Positions 1 through 9,422 of a stretch of 64,000 bases of DNA are shown here, one piece after another. The number at the start of each line of letters is the position of its first letter. The first letter of the stretch is position 1. Both the position numbers and the translations under genes were made by a program. The stretch comes from Solibacillus sp040273735 (GTDB lineage: Bacteria; Bacillota; Bacilli; Bacillales_A; Planococcaceae). Location: the NCBI RefSeq assembly GCF_040273735.1, contig NZ_JBELZM010000006.1, positions 62,001 to 126,000 of the forward strand, in the 5' to 3' direction. Below the pieces are notes generated by a model, which was given only the letters and a program-made list of their open reading frames with translations, was not told the DNA's origin and made no database searches.

Positions 1-558
1 TTTGAATACGTCGCCACTACGGATATATTCGACATCCTGGATTGATAATCGGTAGTTTACGACACGTGCTGCAGCAAATAAATAATCCGATAATCGGTTC
101 AAATATTTCTGTACAACTGGTGAAACATCTTCAATTTCTTTCATTAAAGAAACCGTTTCCCGTTCCGCGCGGCGGGCAACAGTGCGCGCGATATGCAGTG
201 TAGCTGCTGCTGGCGCCCCACCCGGTAATATGAAACGTTTTAATGGGGGTGCTTCTTCAGAAAGTGCATCGATACGTTTTTCCAAAACAGCAATCGGTTC
301 TTCCGTAAGTTTGTAATGACGTTCTTTCATTACATTCGCCAAGTCCCCGCCGCCATCAAACAATTCATGTTGAATGGCAGTTAAATCTTCAATCAAGTCC
401 TTGAACTTATCCTGATCCAATTCGCTTACAGCTTTACCGATAAATGAATTCAGCTCATCAATTGTGCCATATGCTTCAACGCGCAGATGGTCTTTATCAA
501 CACGTCCTCCAATAATGCTCGTCTTCCCTGTATCGCCTTGTTTTGTATATAATTTCAT
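1..558 (-). CDS. pduO: PduO-type cob(I)alamin adenosyltransferase, 3' end outside the window
   Basis: The enzyme transfers the adenosyl group of ATP to cob(I)alamin, making coenzyme B12 in the cytosol. The protein opens MKLYTKQGDTGKTSIIGG, the N-terminal ATP-binding signature of the PduO family, and carries the later RTVARRAER arginine-rich helix that contacts ATP. About 186 codons are visible and the C-terminus is cut by the window edge; the family is usually near 190 residues, so little is missing. The ATG at 558 follows an AAAGGGTG ribosome binding site. It is the last visible gene of the btuF-btuC-btuD series, 106 nt behind btuD, and no terminator is evident between them, so it probably shares the riboswitch-controlled transcript. 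Confidence 0.93.
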   Translation of the reverse strand, partial: MKLYTKQGDTGKTSIIGGRVDKDHLRVEAYGTIDELNSFIGKAVSELDQDKFKDLIEDLTAIQHELFDGGGDLANVMKERHYKLTEEPIAVLEKRIDALSEEAPPLKRFILPGGAPAAATLHIARTVARRAERETVSLMKEIEDVSPVVQKYLNRLSDYLFAAARVVNYRLSIQDVEYIRSGDVFK

Positions 559-664
559 CAATATTCACCCTTTCGTATTAATATTATTTCTAGGCTTTAT
601 GAAAATTCCCTTTAAGTATGATGACGCTCTTTTTTTAGCGATCGTTTTATTCTTCCGGCACATT

Positions 665-2131
665 TTACTTATTATAATGCTTTTTATATTTTTTAATTGC
701 TTCTATTGTAACTTCGAAAACAGCCCGGCCGATCAGTTTGCCGATTTCTGTAATAGGTCCGGCATACGGCATTTCTTCCCCTTGTTGGGTAGCCGCGATC
801 AATAGACTGTCGGTTGCGGTACTTGTTGCAGTCGTATTTGTCACTGAATCTTTTATTTGCTGATCTGCCAATGCTTTCGTTTTTGCTTCTGTTGCTGTAA
901 TCATCGCCTGAATAAATGCTTCATCTGTCAGCTTACCATTAATGATTACCCATGTATTAATCGTACCGACATGTGGCTCATCTTCCCGCAAATATGTTTT
1001 CGTAACATCGACACTGTTTCCTACCCCTGCTGTTACCATGACAAGGATTTGTACATTATTTTTCGAGAAATGCCGTATTACTGCACAGCTTGTTTTCACA
1101 GCTGTCAGCATAACGACTGTATTTGTGGGAGAAAACTTGCGCTCTTTTAAAAATTGCTCCGTTTCCTCTTTCACATTATAAATATCGTATTCTGGAGAAA
1201 TAGAACGATTGAGTAATGTGTCATACCAGCCTATGCCGGCATTATGGACAGCAGAAGAAATTACTTTCAGCGGTGCCTGTGCCTGATATTCGATATAGTC
1301 TTCTGTAATTTGAAACTGGTCCATCTGGATTGTCGCAGCTTTTCTTTCCATTTCATTCGTTGGCAGCATCGTAATTTGCGGTTTTGGCAGCTCCGGGTGA
1401 GGATATGTCGCAATTCGGGCATGATACACATCGGCAATCTGCTCCTGCAGCACGACTTCATGCGGCTCCCCAAATGCCCGTATTTCACCATTTTCCAACA
1501 GAAGCAGTTCATCACAATAAAGCGATGCCAAGTTAATATCATGAAAAATCGAGACAACCGTCAGCCCCTGTACCTCAACTTGCATCCGAATCATATCCAG
1601 AATCTGCTTTTGGTGGGCGATATCCAAATGGTTTGTCGGTTCATCCAATAGAAGCAGTTCCGAATTTTGTGCAAGTGCCTGGGCGATAAATACCCGTTGC
1701 TGCTCGCCTCCCGATAAAAACTCCAAGTACTGATTTTTATATTGCGAAACACCTGTGCTTTCCATTGCCTGCTGAACTGTCTTTTCATCTTCTTCGGCCC
1801 AAGAAGAAAAGAATCCGCTTTGATGCGGGTAACGCCCTAGCGAAACCGCATCATATACACTGTTAGTAAATGCACTTGCATTTAATTGAGGCAAAACTGC
1901 CATCTTTTTCGCCAATTGCTTGTTGTCATAGCTTTTAAGCGGTTTCTCTTCGATAAAAATTTCACCTGTTTCAGGCTTCAGCACACCACTTATCATTTTC
2001 AGTAATGTCGATTTTCCGCTACCGTTCGGACCAAGAATCCCGAGAATTCTTCCTTTTTCCACGTGAAACGTCATATTTTTTATAATCTTTTTCCCGCCAT
2101 AACCACCTGATAAGTTATTTACTCTTAACAT
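665..2131 (-). CDS. btuD: Cobalamin ABC transporter ATPase fused to a CbiZ adenosylcobinamide amidohydrolase domain
   Basis: Residues 1 to about 240 are an ABC ATPase of the siderophore/B12 class: Walker A GPNGSGKST near residue 37, signature LSGGEQQRV near 140, Walker B LLLLDEPTNHLD near 160. After a short linker, residues about 275-480 resemble CbiZ (motifs TAVKTSCAVI, VTAGVGNSVD, GTINTWVIINGKLTDEA), which removes the aminopropanol side chain from adenosylcobinamide so that the corrinoid can be salvaged. The fusion therefore joins import energy coupling and corrinoid remodelling in one polypeptide of 488 residues. The ATG shares one base with the btuC stop (TAATG), indicating translational coupling. 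BtuD-CbiZ fusions are known in some Bacillales, so the arrangement is recognised rather than new. Confidence 0.9.
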   Translation of the reverse strand: MLRVNNLSGGYGGKKIIKNMTFHVEKGRILGILGPNGSGKSTLLKMISGVLKPETGEIFIEEKPLKSYDNKQLAKKMAVLPQLNASAFTNSVYDAVSLGRYPHQSGFFSSWAEEDEKTVQQAMESTGVSQYKNQYLEFLSGGEQQRVFIAQALAQNSELLLLDEPTNHLDIAHQKQILDMIRMQVEVQGLTVVSIFHDINLASLYCDELLLLENGEIRAFGEPHEVVLQEQIADVYHARIATYPHPELPKPQITMLPTNEMERKAATIQMDQFQITEDYIEYQAQAPLKVISSAVHNAGIGWYDTLLNRSISPEYDIYNVKEETEQFLKERKFSPTNTVVMLTAVKTSCAVIRHFSKNNVQILVMVTAGVGNSVDVTKTYLREDEPHVGTINTWVIINGKLTDEAFIQAMITATEAKTKALADQQIKDSVTNTTATSTATDSLLIAATQQGEEMPYAGPITEIGKLIGRAVFEVTIEAIKKYKKHYNK

Positions 2132-3129
2132 TATGCAACAACCTTTCTACGTTGCTTGAAGAAAATATAGGCAAAGACAGGCGCGCCAATAAAGGAAGTA
2201 ATAACACCAATCGGCAGTTCGATAGGGGCTATAATTGTACGCGATACTAAGTCACAAATGACGAGCAGGCTTGCACCATTCAAAAACGACAATGTCAATA
2301 AATGTCGATGGTCTGCTCCGATCAGCAGACGGATCATATGCGGTACTACTAATCCGACAAATCCAATTGTCCCTGATGCAGCAACAGCCGCTCCTGTTAA
2401 AATGGAACCGCCCGCCAAAATCATATACTTGCTGCGCTTAACATTTACACCTAAATACTGGGCACGCTCTTCCCCATAAACCATAGCATTCAGTTCACGG
2501 CGAGTTAGCCAAATAAGTGCTGTGCCGATCACCATAAACGGCAGCACCATCTGAACATACGGCCACCCTCTCATCGACACACTTCCTAAAAGCCATCCGA
2601 TAATTTCTCTTAGCTGTTCACCCGTAAGTGCAACCATTAAGGAAATACAGGACCCTAAAAACGAGCTGAAAATTATACCCGTCAAAATCAGCGTTTCCAT
2701 TTTCATCGAACGGTCAACAAGCCTTGCAAATGTCAGGACGATAATCATCGTACATGCGGCTCCAGCCATACTGAATACCGGCAATGTGAAGACACCGAGC
2801 ACCGGTATTGAAATCCCTAAAAAGATGGTCATAACCGCACCTACCGAGGCTCCAGATGAAATTCCCAATGTATACGGATCCGCCAAAGGGTTTTTAAGTA
2901 ACCCTTGGAACGCTGCTCCGGCTATCGCTAAAGATGCTCCGATTAATGCGGCTAAAATGACGCGGGGCATACGTATTTTCCACAAAATACTGTATGCAAC
3001 CGGATCAGTTGTTTTATCCCATAATGTAGAAAACGGAAAATTAACAGACCCGAATGAAATGCCGATCCATATACTGCTTAAAAGTAATCCAATCGATAGT
3101 ACATAGGCGATTGAATATTTTTTATTCAT
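2131..3129 (-). CDS. btuC: Cobalamin ABC transporter permease
   Basis: This is a FecCD/BtuC-family integral membrane permease with about ten hydrophobic segments across roughly 332 residues. It retains the family features GASLAIAGAAFQGLLKNPLADP near residue 60 (quoted in two overlapping parts: GASLAIAGAAFQG and LLKNPLADP) and the late GFVGLVVPHMIR motif that contacts the ATPase. The start is placed at the ATG at 3129 because it has an AGAGG ribosome binding site and overlaps the btuF stop by 8 bp; an upstream in-frame start at 3156 would lie deeper in btuF and lacks a clear site. Its substrate is taken from the B12 riboswitch and the CbiZ and PduO neighbours; a related heme or siderophore permease would look similar. 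Confidence 0.92.
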   Translation of the reverse strand: MNKKYSIAYVLSIGLLLSSIWIGISFGSVNFPFSTLWDKTTDPVAYSILWKIRMPRVILAALIGASLAIAGAAFQGLLKNPLADPYTLGISSGASVGAVMTIFLGISIPVLGVFTLPVFSMAGAACTMIIVLTFARLVDRSMKMETLILTGIIFSSFLGSCISLMVALTGEQLREIIGWLLGSVSMRGWPYVQMVLPFMVIGTALIWLTRRELNAMVYGEERAQYLGVNVKRSKYMILAGGSILTGAAVAASGTIGFVGLVVPHMIRLLIGADHRHLLTLSFLNGASLLVICDLVSRTIIAPIELPIGVITSFIGAPVFAYIFFKQRRKVVA

Positions 3130-4069
3130 TAAATACCTCTGGATAAATTGCAGCACCTATTGATTCAATACCTTCAACAATTCGCGGACCTTGTCGACTT
3201 GTAGTATCGCCATCGACCAATTTCACATTGCCGTTTTTCACTGCATCCATTTCGGCATATGCATCATTTTCCTCAATTGCCGCCATATCGTTTTCATACG
3301 TTACTAAAATGACGTCCGGATTGCTTTTTACAAATTGCTCAGAGCTGTACATCGGCCACCCTAGTTCAGGAACAGCATTTTCTGCATTTAACACGTCCAG
3401 CATTTCACTGATGAATGTCTCTTCTCCTGCTGCATAAAGATCCGGATCTGTTCCCACAACGATGAACACGGACTTCTCTTCAAGGTCGGCTACTTTCACT
3501 TCAATTTCTTCTATCCCCTCTTTGATTGAGGCAACCATTTTTTCGGCTTCTTGTTCTTTATTTGTCAGCTGCCCGATTTGTTCAATCGTTTCATACGTTT
3601 CTTCAAATGTTTTGGCATCTTTTACAACAAATACGGGAATTCCTACTGTTTCAAGCTGCGCAATTGCCTGTTCATTGAAGCTGTACATTCCGGATTCATG
3701 TGCTAAGACTAAATCGGGTTGCAGGCTGATTATTTGTTCTAAATTGAACTCCATGCCGCCAACCGATTCTTTTGTTAATGCTTCTTCAGGGTATGTATCA
3801 TTGTCGTTAACGGCGATAATTTCATCGTTCAATCCTAAGCCGAATAAAATTTCCGTATTCGATGGAGTTAATGTAATGATGCGTTGCGGCGCTTTTTCAA
3901 GTGTAATTTCTTTGTCCAAAGCATCTTTTAATGTAACCGGAAATTGTGCTGCTTCAGTTACTTCTGTGCTTCCCTTTGATGATTGTTCATCTGTTGCTTT
4001 TTCCGAATTACATGCAGTCAATGTTAATGTGAGTAATGCTGCGGAAGAAAGCAGTTGCCATTTTTTCAA
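3122..4069 (-). CDS. btuF: Cobalamin-binding lipoprotein of the ABC transporter
   Basis: The protein is a periplasmic-binding-type lipoprotein (helical backbone metal/B12 receptor class) that would deliver corrinoid to BtuCD at the outer face of the membrane. The N-terminus is a lipoprotein signal peptide with lipobox LTAC followed by NSEKATDE. The body contains PQRIITLTPSNTEILFGLG, typical of the class, and conserved glutamates for docking. The start chosen is a TTG at 4069 with a perfect AGGAGG eight bases upstream; the open frame extends further upstream but without a ribosome binding site and through the riboswitch terminator. It is the first gene of the operon, directly downstream of the B12 riboswitch. 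Confidence 0.9.
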   Translation of the reverse strand: MKKWQLLSSAALLTLTLTACNSEKATDEQSSKGSTEVTEAAQFPVTLKDALDKEITLEKAPQRIITLTPSNTEILFGLGLNDEIIAVNDNDTYPEEALTKESVGGMEFNLEQIISLQPDLVLAHESGMYSFNEQAIAQLETVGIPVFVVKDAKTFEETYETIEQIGQLTNKEQEAEKMVASIKEGIEEIEVKVADLEEKSVFIVVGTDPDLYAAGEETFISEMLDVLNAENAVPELGWPMYSSEQFVKSNPDVILVTYENDMAAIEENDAYAEMDAVKNGNVKLVDGDTTSRQGPRIVEGIESIGAAIYPEVFNE

Positions 4070-4107
4070 AATAAAAACCTCCTGAGATTTTGTTGTATAA
4101 TTTTCTA

Positions 4108-4146
4108 CAAAAATAAAAAGCTCCCTACCATAAATGAAGGAAGCTT
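4108..4146 (-). terminator. Intrinsic terminator, expression platform of the B12 riboswitch
   Basis: On the minus strand AAGCTTCC pairs with GGGAGCTT (8 bp, one G-U) and is followed by a T-rich stretch. It sits between the B12 aptamer and the btuF ribosome binding site, so it most likely acts as the ligand-controlled transcription terminator. Confidence 0.85.
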
Positions 4147-4221
4147 TACATATGCAAATAATATTCAATAAAAAGAATTTATCCGCCATATCCTATCCTC
4201 GTAGGTTTAATTTAGGGCATT

Positions 4222-4400
4222 ATAAAGGCAGGTCTCCTGGCTTATGCATAAACGTTGAAGAGCGCCTTCCCGAAAGTTTTTCAGTGGCCTGTTGCTCCCA
4301 ACTAGCAATTACAGTGGCGGGACCGCATCGGAATTGAACCGATTTCCCTTTTACTTCTTACTCAATCCAACGAGTAAGAACCTTTATCGTCCATATAAAG
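4222..4400 (-). promoter_or_regulatory. Cobalamin (B12) riboswitch aptamer
   Basis: The minus strand carries the B12 box AAGCCAGGAGACCTGCC (4228-4244) and, upstream, the conserved core GATGCGGTCCCGCCACTGT (around 4310-4335) and the GGGAATCGGT-like segment. These are the hallmark elements of the cobalamin riboswitch. It precedes the corrinoid transport operon and ends just before an intrinsic terminator, implying repression when adenosylcobalamin is present. Confidence 0.95.
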
Positions 4401-4411
4401 TTAATAGCTCT

Positions 4412-4440
4412 ATTATAGCGGATATTCGGAAAAATGTATG
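4412..4440 (-). promoter_or_regulatory. Probable sigma-A promoter of the btu operon
   Basis: On the minus strand a perfect TATAAT (4412-4417) is preceded after 17 bp by CATACA, which matches only the ACA half of the -35 consensus. It lies just upstream of the B12 riboswitch, where a start site is expected. Confidence 0.55.
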
Positions 4441-4503
4441 CTCATTCGCTAAAATTTCAGATAATTTGTCTTATTTTGTTGAAATTACGAATAAAAGAAC
4501 TAC

Positions 4504-5673
4504 TTATTCTTTCTCTTTCAAGTTTTTTTCAATTGCCGTTTCAGCTAATCGTTTAATTGTAATGTCATCCATTGGCGGATTGTGCAGACCTGCACGTACA
4601 TCACGGTAATAGCGTTGAAGCGGGTTTGATCTTTGCAGGCTTTTTGCCCCAACTAGACGCATCGCTTTATCAACAACTTCGATTGCTGTATTTGTCACTA
4701 CATGTTTCGCAATATTAATTTCATTGACTAATGTCGCCTTTTTAATCGGGTCATTGTATAGCCCCGCAACACCGTAAATTGTAAAGCGTGCTTTCGTCAA
4801 CGCCAAATCCATTTCTCCGATCAGTGTTTGCACGTTTGGCAACTGGGCAATTGTTCCTTGAATACTGTTCGGGGAATGGCTATTTGCAAAATCAACCGCA
4901 TAATCGCGAGCAGCCTGGGCAATTCCTAAATAAGTTGCCGGAATGAGCAGCAGCCAGCCGTTCAGCTTAAATCCGGTTGAATAGTTCGGGATTTCCACTA
5001 AGTTTGTTTTATCAACACGTACATTATCGAGCACTAAATCATCGCTTCCCGTACCGCGCATTGACGCAACATCCCACGTATTTTCGACCGATACCCCTTC
5101 AGCTGTTTTCGGAACGAGGAAAAATCCTAACTGGCCCTCATCTTCAATCCATGCCGACACTAAAAAATAATCGAGGTCCGGTGCACCGCTCGTATAGTTT
5201 TTACGGCCATTAATTACATAGTAATCACCATCACGTTTTGCTGAAGTACCCGGACGTCCGCCACGCACCGGGCTTCCCATCGCAAACTCGCTTACCGCAC
5301 GATTGACTGTCGCACCATTTGCAATTTCTCCGCCAAACCAGTCGAGCTTTTGTTCATCCCAATAGCGATTTTCAAAAATCTCGCCCACATTCTGAATTGT
5401 CCACGAAACAGCCAGACCCGTGCTTCCGCAAAAGCTCGCCAAAGTTTCCTGCAGTAGCAGCGCATCATATACTGTGAATCCATCTCCGCCATATTCCTTT
5501 GGCAATGTTATTTTTGTATAGCCGATTTCTCTCAGCTTCCGGAAATTTTCAAATGGAAATGTCGCTTGTTCATCTGTTTGCTGAGCATGTTCTTTCACGC
5601 TATCTGATATTGTTTCGAGCTTTTTCAGCCATTGTTGCTGCTCGTCGGTTTGAATAAATAATTCCTTGCTCAT
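4504..5673 (-). CDS. Acyl-CoA dehydrogenase family flavoprotein
   Basis: This 389-residue protein has the three-part acyl-CoA dehydrogenase fold: an N-terminal helical domain, a middle beta domain (SEFAMGSPVRGGRPGTSAK, then YYVINGRKNYTSGA) and a C-terminal helical domain (LARIGAK-like region replaced by VVDKAMRLVGAKSLQRSNPL). FAD-dependent alpha,beta-dehydrogenation is the usual reaction, but several members of this branch instead act on sulfur or aromatic substrates, so the substrate cannot be assigned. The ATG at 5673 follows GAGGTGGTG; a longer in-frame start has no ribosome binding site. It stands alone, downstream-facing the btu region and separated from argS by a terminator. No electron-transfer flavoprotein gene is nearby. 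Confidence 0.85.
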   Translation of the reverse strand: MSKELFIQTDEQQQWLKKLETISDSVKEHAQQTDEQATFPFENFRKLREIGYTKITLPKEYGGDGFTVYDALLLQETLASFCGSTGLAVSWTIQNVGEIFENRYWDEQKLDWFGGEIANGATVNRAVSEFAMGSPVRGGRPGTSAKRDGDYYVINGRKNYTSGAPDLDYFLVSAWIEDEGQLGFFLVPKTAEGVSVENTWDVASMRGTGSDDLVLDNVRVDKTNLVEIPNYSTGFKLNGWLLLIPATYLGIAQAARDYAVDFANSHSPNSIQGTIAQLPNVQTLIGEMDLALTKARFTIYGVAGLYNDPIKKATLVNEINIAKHVVTNTAIEVVDKAMRLVGAKSLQRSNPLQRYYRDVRAGLHNPPMDDITIKRLAETAIEKNLKEKE

Positions 5674-5950
5674 GAAAAGCACCACCTCATATTTATTGTC
5701 CTGTATATAGAAGTCAAATTTAATAGTACGTTTCGGAAAATTACAAGTCAATTGATATCCCCAGTTCCTTTATAGGGATTGGGAACGCTTTACTGTTTCA
5801 TAAAGTGGCGTGTTTGCTAACGAAAGTGGAACGTTTGCGGGAGAAAGGAGAATATTCTCGCCTTAATGTGGAAAATTGTGATGCGAAAGAAGAACTTTTA
5901 CCTTACGATGTAGAACGAATCGATCATAAAGGAGAAACACCGCTATACAT

Positions 5951-5995
5951 AAAGAAAAAGCACTCTATTTTCTTCTACAGAAAATAGAGTGCTTT
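5951..5995 (-). terminator. Terminator after argS
   Basis: A 17-bp perfect inverted repeat (AAAGCACTCTATTTTCT and its complement) with a 5-base loop lies just downstream of argS and is followed on the minus strand by TTTTTCTTTA. Confidence 0.92.
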
Positions 5996-6006
5996 GAAAT
6001 ATTGAA

Positions 6007-7674
6007 TTACATTTTTTCCGGTGCGCTTACGCCGATTAGTTTCAGTGCATTCGCTAATGTAGTTTTTACTGCTGTAATTAATGCTAAACGAGCTTCTGTC
6101 AGCTCTTTGTTATCTTGGTTCAATACTTTTTCTGCATTGTAGAAGCTATGGAATGCAGCAGCCAAGTCTTGAATGTAGTTTGCGATACGGTGTGGTGTGC
6201 GGTGTTTCGCTGCATCTGCCACGATCTGCGGGAATGCGCCGACTTTTTTAAGCACATCTTCTTCTTTTTCTGCTACTAGCAAGTTCAGGTTTTCCAATGA
6301 TGCTTTAAAACCTTGCTCATTTGCTGCACGTAAAATTGATGAAATACGCGCATGTGCATACTGTGCATAATATACTGGGTTTTCGTTCGATTGTGATACC
6401 GCTAAGTCTAAATCGAAGTCCATATGTGAATCTCCCGCTGTTTTAACGAAGAAATAACGTACCGCATCCAAGCCTACTTCTTCCACTAATTCACGCATCG
6501 TTACAGCATTACCTGTACGTTTACTCATCTTGAATTTCTCGCCGTTTTTGTACAGCTGAACCATTTGGATAATATCTACTTCCAATGTGCCACGGTCATA
6601 GCCAAGTGCTTCGATCGCCGCTTTCATACGTGGAATATAGCCGTGGTGGTCAGCACCCCAAATATTGATCAGCTTATCAAAGCCGCGGCGCAATTTATCT
6701 TCATGGTAAGCAATATCCGGTGTTAAATATGTGTATGAACCATCGTTTTTAATTAATACGCGGTCTTTGTCATCACCGAATGTTGTTGAACGGAACCACG
6801 TTGCGCCTTCTTCATCAAATACATGGCCATTTGCTTTCAGTTTGTCTAATGCTACATCGATTTTACCGTTTTCATATAAAGATGTTTCTGAATACCAAAC
6901 ATCAAATTCAACACGGAAGTTTTTAAGGTCATTTTGCAGTTTTGCCAATTCCAGTTTCAAGCCATGTTCACGGAAAAATTTAAAGCGTTCTTCATCCGAC
7001 TTGTCCAAAATTGTTGCACCGAATTCTTCAGCCAGCTTACCAGCAATTCCGATAATATCAGGACCGTGGTATCCGTCTTCCGGCATTTCTGCATCCATTC
7101 CTAATGCTTGCTTATAACGCGCTTCCAAAGAATACGCTAAGTTATTAATTTGGTTGCCGGCATCATTAATATAATATTCACGTGATACGTCAAAACCAGC
7201 AAAATCCAATACATTACATAATGAATCCCCTACAGATGCACCGCGCGCATGTCCCAAATGTAAGTCGCCAGTCGGATTAGCCGATACGAACTCGACCTGT
7301 ACTTTTTCTCCTGCACCTGCAGTTGAACGACCATAGTTTTCGCCTTGTTCAAATGCTGCCGTAACGACACTCGCCAAGAAGTCTTTACGAACTGTAATAT
7401 TCATGAAACCTGGCCCGGCAATTTCAACCTTCTCGATGTCTGTGCCTTCAGTCGTTAAATGCTCTAAAATCGTTTCTGCAATTACACGTGGCGGCTTTTT
7501 AGCCAGTTTAGTCAATTGCATTGCGATATTTGTTGCAAAGTCACCGTTTGCTTTATCCTTTGGTGTTTCTAAATGGATGTTGATTTCCGTGCCCGCTTCT
7601 ACTAAGCCTGCTTGATCGATTGCTGCTTTTAATGCCGCTTTAATCGATTGCTGTAATTGTTCTACTGCATTCAT
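6007..7674 (-). CDS. argS: Arginyl-tRNA synthetase
   Basis: The enzyme charges tRNA-Arg with arginine using ATP. The 555-residue product has the class I signatures: SANPTGDLHLGHARG with the HIGH-type HLGH near residue 140, and FKMSKRTGNAVT, the KMSKS-type loop, near residue 385. The N-terminal Add1 domain that recognises the tRNA D-loop and the C-terminal DALR anticodon-binding domain (ending LKLIGVSAPEKM) are complete, matching the family length of about 555. It begins 2 nt after ywiB, so both are probably on one transcript, which ends at the strong hairpin at 5957-5995. Confidence 0.97.
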   Translation of the reverse strand: MNAVEQLQQSIKAALKAAIDQAGLVEAGTEINIHLETPKDKANGDFATNIAMQLTKLAKKPPRVIAETILEHLTTEGTDIEKVEIAGPGFMNITVRKDFLASVVTAAFEQGENYGRSTAGAGEKVQVEFVSANPTGDLHLGHARGASVGDSLCNVLDFAGFDVSREYYINDAGNQINNLAYSLEARYKQALGMDAEMPEDGYHGPDIIGIAGKLAEEFGATILDKSDEERFKFFREHGLKLELAKLQNDLKNFRVEFDVWYSETSLYENGKIDVALDKLKANGHVFDEEGATWFRSTTFGDDKDRVLIKNDGSYTYLTPDIAYHEDKLRRGFDKLINIWGADHHGYIPRMKAAIEALGYDRGTLEVDIIQMVQLYKNGEKFKMSKRTGNAVTMRELVEEVGLDAVRYFFVKTAGDSHMDFDLDLAVSQSNENPVYYAQYAHARISSILRAANEQGFKASLENLNLLVAEKEEDVLKKVGAFPQIVADAAKHRTPHRIANYIQDLAAAFHSFYNAEKVLNQDNKELTEARLALITAVKTTLANALKLIGVSAPEKM

Positions 7675-7676
7675 AG

Positions 7677-8114
7677 TTATACCTCCGTAAATTCAATGTC
7701 TAATTTGTAATGGCCAACTGAATTGCCACCTATGATAAGGTCATATTGGGTTTTAAATTGCCCGGACACTTTTTCGCTTTGTACTACTTCAATGGCTAAC
7801 TGATGTGTATCCGTAACAAGAGGTAAAGAGCCGAATGGACTTTCATAATGACCATTCTCGCGTAAGTCCGGATTTAAAGGCAAACGCATGTTCACACCGC
7901 CTTTTCGCATAATAAACGAATTCAATTCATTTAGTTTGATCGTCGTTTGAATTTGCAAATCATCCTGAAGTTCCTCATAGCGCAGATAATGGCTGTTCCC
8001 TTTTTCTACACAATTGCCTTCAAGCCACATTTCATATTGTTCAAGCTCGCCCTCGGTTGGAATGATTGAGGAAACTAGTTTGATTTTGACTTTTTTCCCG
8101 CTCTCGTTCGCCAT
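7677..8114 (-). CDS. ywiB: DUF1934 beta-barrel protein (YwiB family)
   Basis: The 145-residue product matches the DUF1934 family, small calycin-like beta-barrel proteins of unknown function. It is composed of alternating strands (VKIKLVSSIIPTEGELEQYE, LQIQTTIKLNELNSFIMRKG, FKTQYDLIIGGNSVGHYKLD), ends in IEFTEV as in relatives, and has no signal peptide. In B. subtilis ywiB is also immediately upstream of argS, and the same order here (2-nt gap) supports both assignments. Whether it helps arginine metabolism or tRNA charging is not known. Confidence 0.88.
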   Translation of the reverse strand: MANESGKKVKIKLVSSIIPTEGELEQYEMWLEGNCVEKGNSHYLRYEELQDDLQIQTTIKLNELNSFIMRKGGVNMRLPLNPDLRENGHYESPFGSLPLVTDTHQLAIEVVQSEKVSGQFKTQYDLIIGGNSVGHYKLDIEFTEV

Positions 8115-8308
8115 AGCAGTCAGCTCCTATACATATATTTCTATAACCTTTTTATTATAGGATAAGTAACTATCATTAAGCAACAACGAACTTAATTTTG
8201 CGCTTACTCCTTCAATCACCTTGATTTGAACGTTTTTTATTTAATTCCACTATTTTTATAGTAATTTTAGTTCAGAACTGTAATGATTAAAATATAAAGG
8301 AGCTTATT

Positions 8309-9388
8309 ATGTTAATCGAATTATTATCTTACTTCTGTATATTATTTACGTTTACACTTTTAATTTATTGGCCATTTATCAACCACTTTAAACAAACACC
8401 GTTCATCAATCGAACGAAGCCTTATATAATTGGATTGAAGTTTGGCGTAACCGGTCTTGTGCTGACATTCTCGGCTGTTCACCTTACGAATGATTTCATG
8501 ATGTACATACAATATATTCCTGTACTGTACAGTGGTTTATTAGGAGGGCCATTTGCTATTCTGATCAGTGGTCTAATTATAGGAACCGGTCTTTTTTTCT
8601 TGCCATACTTGGAATTAGTACCGATGATCCTGAATATTAATTTCCTTGTTCTTGTTGTGACCTTGTTCTTTGTCACAAGGATATATAAAATGACTAATAA
8701 AAATATATTTTTATTTTTTTGGGCATGCTTTATTGAAACATTTATCGCATTATTTCTTGGGCTTTGTTTCCATACTAAAAGCTTTGAATACTTATTGCTC
8801 TATGGCATATTTACGATTTTTTCGTTCTATTTCATTTATATTGTCATTCGCCAAATAAAACGTGCCAACGATACAGTAAAACAGACGACTCATTTAAAAA
8901 AGATCGATTTTTTGACACAGTTGCCAAACAATAAAGAAAATGAAAAATATATTCAAAACCTGATTAAAAAGAAATCCACTTTCAATCTATTGCTCGTGGA
9001 TATTCGAGATTTTAAAATGCTTAATTTGCAGTATGGCTTTTCTGCAGGTGATCTTGTTATTAAACAACTTGCCCAACACTTGATGGAATATGCAAATAAG
9101 AATGGGGCTTTTGTTGGTCGATTGGGCGGTGAGGAGTTTCTTCTCGTTTTAAAGGATGTGCCTCCTGCTGTTGCAATTGTAGAGGCCAATAATCTAATTA
9201 ATATGATTGCCCAACAGCCGTTTGAAGTATCCAAAGATTTATCATTTCATATTTCCGTAACGATAGGAATTAGTTCCTATCCTGATAATGGACAATCATC
9301 TTTGGAGCTACTTGAAAATTTAGTTATAGCAAAACAGCAGGCAAAAACAAAACTATCTTCTTATTTCCATATAAATAATTTAAAATAA
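8309..9388 (+). CDS. Membrane diguanylate cyclase (5TM sensor plus GGDEF)
   Basis: Residues 1 to about 190 form five or six hydrophobic helices resembling the 5TM-5TMR-LYT sensor module; residues about 195-355 are a GGDEF domain. The domain opens DFLTQLPNN (the DxLTxLxNR signature) and keeps RLGGEEF, a functional GG(D/E)EF active-site variant. The metal-binding loop reads LLVDIRDFK, where the usual second aspartate of DxDxFK is arginine, so activity is plausible but not certain. Synthesis of cyclic di-GMP from GTP would be the role, at the inner face of the membrane. The ATG follows AAAGGAGC. A paralogue follows 34 nt downstream on the same strand. Confidence 0.85.
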   Translation: MLIELLSYFCILFTFTLLIYWPFINHFKQTPFINRTKPYIIGLKFGVTGLVLTFSAVHLTNDFMMYIQYIPVLYSGLLGGPFAILISGLIIGTGLFFLPYLELVPMILNINFLVLVVTLFFVTRIYKMTNKNIFLFFWACFIETFIALFLGLCFHTKSFEYLLLYGIFTIFSFYFIYIVIRQIKRANDTVKQTTHLKKIDFLTQLPNNKENEKYIQNLIKKKSTFNLLLVDIRDFKMLNLQYGFSAGDLVIKQLAQHLMEYANKNGAFVGRLGGEEFLLVLKDVPPAVAIVEANNLINMIAQQPFEVSKDLSFHISVTIGISSYPDNGQSSLELLENLVIAKQQAKTKLSSYFHINNLK

Positions 9389-9422
9389 CGGGTAATGATA
9401 TATTACCAAGGTGGGTGATGCC

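Noticed and set aside
5805..5987. 60-codon plus-strand frame before the argS terminator
   Set aside because: It runs into the argS terminator hairpin, has no family resemblance and only a poor ribosome binding site; composition looks like intergenic DNA.
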